A stretch of 5,814 bases of DNA from Solirubrobacterales bacterium. Its GTDB lineage: Bacteria; Actinomycetota; Thermoleophilia; Solirubrobacterales; Solirubrobacteraceae. The notes below the pieces were generated by a model, which made no database searches, was not told where the DNA came from, and worked only from the letters and a program-made list of their open reading frames with translations. Numbering within the stretch: position 1 is the stretch's first letter; every line of letters begins with the position of its first letter. Location: assembly GCA_013695395.1 (NCBI GenBank), contig JACDAP010000099.1, positions 1 through 5,814 on the forward strand, written 5' to 3'. The position numbers and the translations under genes are program-made. Positions 1-5,053 of this stretch are shown piece after piece.

Positions 1-18
1 CCGGAGCACCAGGAGCGC

Positions 19-1143
19 TCAGGCGGCCGCGAGCGCCTGCGCGGCGAACAGCTCGCCGGCGACGCGGTCGGTCGCGTCGTGCGCGCCGCCCAGCAGGCGG
101 CGGGAGAGCTGCGCGCGGCGGAAGAACAGCGGCGCGTCGTGCTCCCACGTCGCCCCGATCCCGCCGTGCACGTTGATGTTCGCCCGGGTGGCGAAGTCGA
201 GCGCGTGGCCCGCCGTCGACCGGAACGCGGAGGCCGCGAGGCCCCATTCGTCGGGCTTGTCCTGCCCGGCCCAGCCCGCGTAGAACGCGAGCGACCGGGC
301 GTTCTCCTGCTTGCGCAGGATCTCGGTGATCTCGTGCTTGACGGCCTGGTAGGAGCCGATGGCCCGCCCGAAGGTGAACCGCTCCTTCGCGTACTCGACG
401 GCCATCGCCAGGCAGGTCTGCACCGTGCCGAGCGACTCGGCGCCGAGCAGCGCCTGGCCGAGGTACCACGCGGCGGCCAGCTGGCCCTCGTCCACCGAGA
501 GCTTCCGCCCCGGCGCGCTGTCGAAGCTGACGTGCCCGAGCGCGCGGGTGGCGTCGTAGCGCGTCACGGACTCCACGGAAGCGTCGCTCGCGGCGACCAC
601 CGACGCGGCACCGTTGCCGGACCCGTCGACGCCGACGACCACGAACGAGGTGGCGCCGGGTGCGTCGAGCACCCAGGCGGCGGAGCCCGTGACCGAGCCG
701 TCGTCACCGATCGTCGGGGCGTCGACGCGGGCCATGCCGACCTTCGCCTCGACGGTCCAGCCGCCGTGCACGTCGCCGGGCGGCCGGGCCGCCACGAGCG
801 TCGGGCGCTCCTCACCCGAGGCCACGGCGTTGCACGCCGAGTCCGCGCCGCGGTCGAGGAGGTAGGAGGCCGGGAGCAGCCCGAGCAGCGGGGTCGGGGC
901 GAGCACCTTGCCGCACTCCTCGAGCACGAGCATCGCGTCGAACGGGCGCAGGCCCGCGCCGCCGCGCTCCTCGTCGATCAGGAGGCCCGTCCAGCCGGCC
1001 TCGACGACGGTCTGCCACAGGTCGGGCAGCTGCGAGGGGTCCTCGAGGGACTCCCGGGCGGCCTCCACGGTCTTGAAGCGCGCGAGGGCGCCCTTGGCCG
1101 CGTCCTTCAGGAACTCCTGCTCATCGCTGAGTGCGAGGTTCAT
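19..1143 (-). CDS. Acyl-CoA dehydrogenase family protein, diverged (beta-type) subunit
   Basis: A 374-residue acyl-CoA dehydrogenase-fold protein, probably the partner subunit of the dehydrogenase encoded just upstream. Seen: an N-terminal helical domain (about 1-115, with GGAGL near 61-65), a middle beta domain (about 115-215), and a C-terminal helical domain with the family's FAD-contacting RFTFGRAIGSYQAVKH stretch (255-270) and the HGGIGATWEHDAPLFFRRA block (326-344). The middle domain lacks the usual T/S-EP-x-AGSD loop, and the C-terminal end lacks the usual GGTxxIxRNxIxERVLGLP block. In actinobacterial alpha2-beta2 FadE enzymes such as the mycobacterial ChsE pairs, one subunit is degenerate in this way. 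The ATG at 1143 overlaps the upstream stop as ATGA, with GGAGG about 10 nt ahead, so the two are translationally coupled. Soluble and cytosolic. The substrate (fatty, branched, steroid or aromatic acyl-CoA) cannot be told from the sequence. Family assignment is secure; the subunit role is inferred. Confidence 0.93.
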   Translation of the reverse strand: MNLALSDEQEFLKDAAKGALARFKTVEAARESLEDPSQLPDLWQTVVEAGWTGLLIDEERGGAGLRPFDAMLVLEECGKVLAPTPLLGLLPASYLLDRGADSACNAVASGEERPTLVAARPPGDVHGGWTVEAKVGMARVDAPTIGDDGSVTGSAAWVLDAPGATSFVVVGVDGSGNGAASVVAASDASVESVTRYDATRALGHVSFDSAPGRKLSVDEGQLAAAWYLGQALLGAESLGTVQTCLAMAVEYAKERFTFGRAIGSYQAVKHEITEILRKQENARSLAFYAGWAGQDKPDEWGLAASAFRSTAGHALDFATRANINVHGGIGATWEHDAPLFFRRAQLSRRLLGGAHDATDRVAGELFAAQALAAA

Positions 1144-2354
1144 GCCGACACCGCCTCCTTCTCCTTGGCGCGCAATTCGCTGAACGGGATGCCCTTGTCG
1201 AGGCGGGGCTCGGGCGGCAGGCCGAGGACCCGCTCACCGATCGTGTTGCGCAGGATCGCCTCGGTGCCGCCGGCCGACTTCAGGCCGGGCAGGAACGAGA
1301 TGAGGTAGGCCCACTCGCTCTCCTCGCTCAGGGCCTCAGGGCCCTGGACGTCGGCGATCAGCTCGCCGGCGGCGATCGCCGCGTTCACGGTCGTGACCTT
1401 CGCAAGACCGGACTCCGGGCCGGGGATCTGGCCCTTGGCGAGCGCGGTCAGGGTGCGGTACCCGGTGAAGCGCACGGCGAGCAGCTCGGCCGCCAGGTCG
1501 CCGAGGCGCTGGCGAACCTGGGGGTCGCGCTTGGCCGCCTCGTCGGTGCCGATCGCCTCGGCGAACCGGTCGCTGCGGTAGCCGAAGCCCTCCGAGCCCA
1601 GGCCGATCGTGAGCCGCTCGAACATGAGGACGGTCAGGGCGGTACCCCAGCCGTTGTCGACGCCGCCGACCACGTTCTCGGCCGGGATCCGCACGTCGTC
1701 GAGGAAGACCTCGTTGAACTCGGCCTCCCCGGAGATCTGCCGCAGGCCGTGGATGCTCACGCCCTCCGCGTCCATCGGCACGATGAACATCGTCAGGCCC
1801 TTGTGCTTGTGCTTGTCCGGCGAGGTGCGGGCAAGCAGCAGCCCGTAGGAGGAGAACTGCGCGTTCGTCGTCCAGACCTTCTGGCCGGTGAGCGAGAACG
1901 AGCCGTCCTCGTTCTCGACCGCCCTGGTCTGCACGGCGGCCAGGTCGGAGCCCGCGGCGGGCTCGGAGAACATCTGGCACCAGACCTCGTCACCGTGGAG
2001 CATCGGGCCGAGGTAGCGCGACTTCTGCTCGTCGGTGCCGTGGGCGATGATGCACGGCCCGAGCATCCCGATCCCGATCACGTCGAGGATCCCGGGGACG
2101 TGGGCGGCCGCGATCTCCTGGTTGCAGATCACCTGTTCGATCGGCCCGAGCCCCTGGCCGCCGAACTCCTTCGGCCACGTGAGGCCGGCCAGGCCGGCTT
2201 CGGAGAGCTTGTCCTGCCAGGCGCGGCGGCTGTCGATCCAGGCGCTGTCGCTCGAGTCGCCCGCGGCGGGCGGCGCCTCGGCCTTGTGCTCCTTCAGCCA
2301 CTCCTGCACCTTGGTGCGGAACGCGGCCTGGTCCGGCGTGTCGTTCAGGTCCAC
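1140..2354 (-). CDS. Acyl-CoA dehydrogenase (catalytic, alpha-type subunit)
   Basis: A 404-residue FAD-dependent acyl-CoA dehydrogenase, expected to introduce the alpha,beta double bond into an acyl-CoA. Seen: an N-terminal helical domain with WPKEFGGQGLG (60-70); the FAD/substrate loop MFSEPAAGSDLAAVQTRA (128-145); TGQKVWTTNAQ (156-166); the middle-domain exit ISGEAEFNEVFLDDVRIP (207-224); and the C-terminal signature AGGTEAILRNTIGERVLGLP (361-380). Medium-chain dehydrogenases carry their catalytic Glu as YEGT. Here that position is Gly (AGGT), and Glu246 in LMFER lies roughly where the isovaleryl-CoA/ChsE4-type base sits, so Glu246 is the likely base (inference). The start is a GTG with AAGGAG 6 nt upstream. 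It is first in a two-gene operon with the diverged dehydrogenase that follows. Family is certain; the substrate is unknown. Confidence 0.96.
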   Translation of the reverse strand: MDLNDTPDQAAFRTKVQEWLKEHKAEAPPAAGDSSDSAWIDSRRAWQDKLSEAGLAGLTWPKEFGGQGLGPIEQVICNQEIAAAHVPGILDVIGIGMLGPCIIAHGTDEQKSRYLGPMLHGDEVWCQMFSEPAAGSDLAAVQTRAVENEDGSFSLTGQKVWTTNAQFSSYGLLLARTSPDKHKHKGLTMFIVPMDAEGVSIHGLRQISGEAEFNEVFLDDVRIPAENVVGGVDNGWGTALTVLMFERLTIGLGSEGFGYRSDRFAEAIGTDEAAKRDPQVRQRLGDLAAELLAVRFTGYRTLTALAKGQIPGPESGLAKVTTVNAAIAAGELIADVQGPEALSEESEWAYLISFLPGLKSAGGTEAILRNTIGERVLGLPPEPRLDKGIPFSELRAKEKEAVSA

Positions 2355-2360
2355 CCTGAT

Positions 2361-2366
2361 CTCCTT
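2361..2366 (-). promoter_or_regulatory. Ribosome binding site of the acyl-CoA dehydrogenase operon
   Basis: AAGGAG on the minus strand, 6 nt before the GTG at 2354. It is a near-ideal Shine-Dalgarno match and fixes the start of the 404-residue dehydrogenase at GTG rather than at a later ATG. Confidence 0.75.
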
Positions 2367-2391
2367 GGGGTCGGTCCAGCGGTCGCCACGC

Positions 2392-2397
2392 AGTCTA
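2392..2397 (-). promoter_or_regulatory. Candidate -10 element of the acyl-CoA dehydrogenase operon
   Basis: TAGACT on the minus strand matches the actinobacterial TANNNT -10 pattern. It would give a leader of about 30 nt ahead of the GTG at 2354. No good TTGACA-like -35 lies 16-18 nt upstream; the hexamer there is close to TGAAAC, so the promoter is weak, activator-dependent or uses another sigma factor. A TGAA-N5-TTCA inverted repeat (2408-2420) sits between the two hexamers and could be an operator. Prediction by eye only. Confidence 0.3.
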
Positions 2398-2493
2398 GCC
2401 CCGGAGGTGAACGCGTTTCAGCTTCCTCGCGCCCGGCTTGCGGCCACGCAGGGCGGGCGCGCGCACGGTCGCGGGGTGTGCGTCAATCGGGGG

Positions 2494-3570
2494 GTGCGTC
2501 CCTTCGTCTCCGTCCAGGCCGGGCTCACCGCCCTCGTGCTCGCCCGGCTGGCCCGCGGTCGGAACCGTCGCGGTCCGCTCGCACCGCTCGCCGGCGCACC
2601 GGACGCGACGGTGAGCGTGGTGATCCCCGCCCGTGACGAGGCGGATCGCATCGGTCCGGTCCTGCGCGCGCTCGCCGACGACCCGGCGGTCCACGAGCTG
2701 ATCGTGGTCGACGACCACTCGACCGACGAGACCGCCCGGGTCGCGGTGAACCACGGTGCCCGGGTCGTCCTCGCGCCGCCGCTGCCGACCGGCTGCGTCG
2801 GGAAGCCCAGCGCGCTCCAGCACGGCCTCGAGCAAGCGACCGGTGAGCTCGTGGTGACGCTGGACGCGGACGTTCGGCCCGAGCCCGGACTCGTCGTCGC
2901 GCTGGCGGACGCGCTGCTCGCCGCGCCTGCGTGCACCCTCCTGACGGGAACGGTCAGGTTCGACTGCCGAAGCCTCGGCGAGCGGTTCCTGCACCCGGCG
3001 TTCCTGGCCTCGCTGGTCTACCGCTTCGGGCCCGGCGACGTGGACGGCTTCCAGCCCCGCCCCAGCCGGGCGGTGGCCAACGGGCAGTGCCTGGCCGCCC
3101 GGCGGGAGGAGCTCCTGGCGGCGGGCGGCTTCGCGCTCTCGGCCGAGCACATGACCGACGACGTGGCGCTCGCCCGGGCGCTGCGTCGCCGTGGGTGGGA
3201 GCTGCTCACCGTCGACGTGAGCGACCTCCTCGAGGTGCGCATGTACACCTCGGCGGCCGAGACCTGGACCGGCTGGAGCCGTTCGCTGATGGCGCCCGAC
3301 GTGACCGCCGCGCCCTGGCTGGCGCTCGACGTCGCGACGCTCTGGGCGGTCCAGGCGCTGCCGCTGCCCCGCCTGCTCGCGCGGCGCGGCTCCCGGCTCG
3401 ACCTCGGACTTCTCGTGCTCCGTCTCGCCCTCCACGGCGCCTTCCGCCGGACCTACCGAGACCACGGCGCCGCGTTCTGGCTCGCACCGCTGGCCGACCT
3501 GCCCGCCGTGGCGCGGCTCACCTGGAGCGTGCTCCGCGCCGACCGGCGCTGGCGTGGTCGCCGCTACTGA
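2494..3570 (+). CDS. GT2 family glycosyltransferase, CrtQ-like (carotenoid/lipid glycosyltransferase)
   Basis: A 358-residue inverting GT-A glycosyltransferase expected to move a sugar from a nucleotide-sugar to a lipid acceptor at the membrane. Seen: a hydrophobic N-terminus (4-20); VVIPARDE (42-49) and VVDDHSTDET (71-80) for nucleotide binding; VGKPSALQHG (102-111); the metal-binding DAD at 124-126; ANGQC (195-199); MTDD (220-223) as the candidate catalytic acid region; RMYTSAAETWTGWSRS (249-264); and hydrophobic C-terminal segments (about 274-295 and 303-345). The RMY...GWS block and NGQC resemble CrtQ-type diaponeurosporenoate glycosyltransferases and related lipid GT2s. The frame is open far upstream, so the start is uncertain. 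GTG 2494 gives a natural membrane-proximal N-terminus; GTG 2476 (+6 residues) is possible, and neither has a good ribosome site. The last 7 bp overlap the convergent PlsY-like gene. The acceptor is inferred from neighbours only; a hopanoid or other glycolipid acceptor is an alternative. Confidence 0.88.
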   Translation: MRPFVSVQAGLTALVLARLARGRNRRGPLAPLAGAPDATVSVVIPARDEADRIGPVLRALADDPAVHELIVVDDHSTDETARVAVNHGARVVLAPPLPTGCVGKPSALQHGLEQATGELVVTLDADVRPEPGLVVALADALLAAPACTLLTGTVRFDCRSLGERFLHPAFLASLVYRFGPGDVDGFQPRPSRAVANGQCLAARREELLAAGGFALSAEHMTDDVALARALRRRGWELLTVDVSDLLEVRMYTSAAETWTGWSRSLMAPDVTAAPWLALDVATLWAVQALPLPRLLARRGSRLDLGLLVLRLALHGAFRRTYRDHGAAFWLAPLADLPAVARLTWSVLRADRRWRGRRY

Positions 3571-4154
3571 CCTGTCGGCCCGTCCGAGCCGGAGGCCGGA
3601 CCGTTCGGAGCTGCGCCGAGCCGTCTCACCACGAACAGCGCGCCGATCAGTGTCATCAGCGCTCCGGTCGCGGCGACCCGCTCGACCGGATCGAGGAGCA
3701 GCTGGAGGAGCGGGACCCCGAAGACGCCCACGCGCGCGCCGGCCGCGAACGAACGCCGCACGAGCGCGACCAGCAGGCAGGCGGCCAGCGCAAGGAGCGC
3801 AGCGAGCGGGGAGAGCGCGAACATCCCGCCGGCGAAGCACATCACTGACTTGCCGCCGCGGAAGCGGGCGAACGCCGGGAAGGCGTGGCCGAGCATCGCC
3901 GCGGCGACGGCGGCGTAGGCGACCCAGATCCCGCCGAGCGCGAGCCCCACGAGCCCTGCGAGCGTCCCCTTCAGCCCGTCGCCGAGGAACGCCGGCCAGG
4001 CCCGATACGCCCCGAGTTGCTCCAGCGCGTTCCAGGCGCCCGGGTTCCCGTCGGCGGTCCGCCGGAGATCGACCCCGTGCCGCCGTGCGACCCACAGGGC
4101 CACCGGCACCGACCCGAGCAGGTAGCCGATGATGGACGCTGCTCCGTACTCCAT
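3564..4154 (-). CDS. plsY: PlsY-family acyltransferase (glycerol-3-phosphate acyltransferase-like), diverged
   Basis: A 196-residue, strongly hydrophobic membrane protein of the PlsY family (acyl-phosphate:glycerol-3-phosphate acyltransferase, first step of phosphatidic acid synthesis). Length is near the family's roughly 200 residues. Seen: the opening [17 protein letters not shown] (8-24); a glycine-rich loop ADGNPGAWN (34-42) where typical PlsY has GSGNPGATN; GDGLKG (58-63); GHAFPAF (89-95) followed by FRGGKSV (98-104) where typical PlsY has F-x-GGKGVAT; and several membrane spans to about residue 178, then a polar tail. The ATG at 4154 is chosen because the first membrane segment begins there as in other PlsY proteins. 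The AAGGAGG on this strand lies 14 nt away, rather far. The frame runs upstream to 4289, but that segment is polar and unlike PlsY. It starts back-to-back with the CrtA-like gene and ends within the glycosyltransferase gene. It may serve housekeeping lipid synthesis or acylate a glycosylated lipid; the motif changes leave both open. Confidence 0.88.
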   Translation of the reverse strand: MEYGAASIIGYLLGSVPVALWVARRHGVDLRRTADGNPGAWNALEQLGAYRAWPAFLGDGLKGTLAGLVGLALGGIWVAYAAVAAAMLGHAFPAFARFRGGKSVMCFAGGMFALSPLAALLALAACLLVALVRRSFAAGARVGVFGVPLLQLLLDPVERVAATGALMTLIGALFVVRRLGAAPNGPASGSDGPTGQ

Positions 4155-4977
4155 GTCCGTCGTGCTCGCCTCCTTCCACCTGAACCGCTTCCCGCGCGCC
4201 ACCGCGCCGGAGGCAGTCTCGCGCATGGGCCTCGACCGCCCGGAGCTGGTCCGCACCCCGGGCCTGCGTTTCTGGAAGCTGCTCGGCACCGGCCGCGGGG
4301 AGACGATGACCCTGGGCGCGGACCTGCGCCGCTGGGCGCTCTTCGCGGTGTGGGAGCAGGAGTCGGCGCTCGACGCCTTCCTCGCGGGCTCCGAGATCCC
4401 GGCCCGCTGGGCCTCGCTCGACGCGGAGCGCTACAGCGTCCGTCTCGAACCCCTGCGATCTCACGGCGCCTGGGGCGGGACGAACCCGTTGGCGGGCCCG
4501 ACGGAGCAGCATTCCGGGCGCGGCGCCCGTGCCCGCCCCGGAGCCCACGGGCGCAGTGGTGAGCAGCCCGGCGATGCGGTCTCGGCCGACGGCCTCGGTG
4601 GCGACGAGGAGGACCGAACCGGCGCCGTCGAGCGGGTCGCCGGGCCGGGGCCGGTGGCGGTCCTCACCCGGGCGAGCATCCGCGTGCGCCGCCTGCGCGC
4701 GTTCTACGGCGCGATCGAGCCGCCCGCCCGAGCCCTTGCGGACGCCTCGGGGCGGCTGGCGAGCGTCGGCGTCGGCGAGTGGCCGCTCGCACGGCAGGCG
4801 ACGTTCTCCCTCTGGCGCTCGGCCGACGAAATGCAGGCCTACGCCTACGGCGACCCCGCTCACCGCGAGGTGCTGCGGCGGACCCGGGCGGAGGACTGGT
4901 ACGCGGAGGAGCTCTTCGTGCGCTTCCGCCCCTTCGGTGCCGAGGGCACCTGGGACGGGCGGGACCCGCTCGGCTGA
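4153..4977 (+). CDS. CrtA-like protein (spheroidene monooxygenase family)
   Basis: A 274-residue protein resembling CrtA, the oxygenase that adds a keto group at C-2 of spheroidene in purple bacteria; relatives occur in non-phototrophs. Seen: SVVLASFHL (2-10), [24 protein letters not shown] (27-50, the family hallmark), [17 protein letters not shown] (61-77), [11 protein letters not shown] (103-113), then [11 protein letters not shown] (166-176), [16 protein letters not shown] (206-221), [12 protein letters not shown] (247-258) and [11 protein letters not shown] (264-274). The two halves resemble each other ([31 protein letters not shown]), suggesting a duplicated ferredoxin-like (Dabb-type) fold. 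Between them is a polar, low-complexity linker (about 115-165) that I would not expect in CrtA. The ATG at 4153 matches the family N-terminus; ATG 4129 or 4132 would add 7-8 unlike residues. Soluble, no signal peptide. The pathway is inferred to be carotenoid modification; the substrate is unknown and the oxygenase activity untested in this lineage. Confidence 0.87.
   Translation: MSVVLASFHLNRFPRATAPEAVSRMGLDRPELVRTPGLRFWKLLGTGRGETMTLGADLRRWALFAVWEQESALDAFLAGSEIPARWASLDAERYSVRLEPLRSHGAWGGTNPLAGPTEQHSGRGARARPGAHGRSGEQPGDAVSADGLGGDEEDRTGAVERVAGPGPVAVLTRASIRVRRLRAFYGAIEPPARALADASGRLASVGVGEWPLARQATFSLWRSADEMQAYAYGDPAHREVLRRTRAEDWYAEELFVRFRPFGAEGTWDGRDPLG
4169..4175 (-). promoter_or_regulatory. 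Shine-Dalgarno of the PlsY-like gene, unusually distant
   Basis: AAGGAGG on the minus strand, a full anti-SD match, but 14 nt from the ATG at 4154 with no ATG, GTG or TTG at a better distance in frame. It lies inside the coding region of the divergent CrtA-like gene. Either this spacing is tolerated or the match is a coding by-product. Confidence 0.4.
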
Positions 4978-4982
4978 TCCCG

Positions 4983-5031
4983 CATCCGTGCGGTGGCCAT
5001 CCCGTATAGCGGTAGAAGCACCGCACGGATG
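4983..5031. terminator. Inverted repeat in convergent gap, possible bidirectional terminator
   Basis: CATCCGTGCGGTG (4983-4995) and CACCGCACGGATG (5019-5031) are a perfect 13-bp inverted repeat around a 23-nt loop. It sits between the stop of the CrtA-like gene (4977) and the stop of the hydrolase (5054), the usual place for a shared terminator. Neither strand has a T-run after the stem, so it would be a U-less terminator, a transcript-stabilising 3' hairpin, or another repeat element. The loop holds a second, imperfect copy of the left arm (CATCC at 4998-5002 and GCGGT at 5009-5013) that can pair with the same right arm. Confidence 0.5.
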
Positions 5032-5053
5032 GCGCAGCCGTGGCCCTGCGCGG

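Noticed and set aside
79..1308. A 409-codon open frame on the plus strand over the shorter dehydrogenase
   Set aside because: An antisense shadow with biased composition; the minus strand encodes recognisable acyl-CoA dehydrogenase motifs throughout.
2479..2486. TTGACG on the minus strand as a -35 element
   Set aside because: No TANNNT hexamer follows at 16-18 nt; the sequence there is CG-only.
2035..2493. N-terminal extension of the glycosyltransferase back to ATG 2035
   Set aside because: It would overlap the dehydrogenase coding region and its ribosome site by more than 300 bp, and the added residues do not resemble any GT2 N-terminus.
1131..2636. A 501-codon open frame on the plus strand over the 404-residue dehydrogenase
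   Set aside because: It is the antisense of a well-supported dehydrogenase; its translation is Arg/Gly/His-rich without motifs.
4155..4289. A 45-residue N-terminal extension of the PlsY-like protein
   Set aside because: The segment is polar and Arg-rich, lies antisense to conserved CrtA-like codons including the [12 protein letters not shown] hallmark, and PlsY proteins start near the first membrane span.
4515..4529. CGGGCGC-g-GCGCCCG palindrome as a terminator or operator
   Set aside because: It lies inside the CrtA-like coding region and such G/C palindromes are common at this base composition; kept only as a note on the linker.
4461..4679. A separate 72-residue minus-strand gene in the CrtA-like linker
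   Set aside because: Pro/Ser/Arg-rich, no ribosome site and no motif. A different minus-strand frame over the same stretch looks more protein-like and is reported as a composition oddity, not as a gene.
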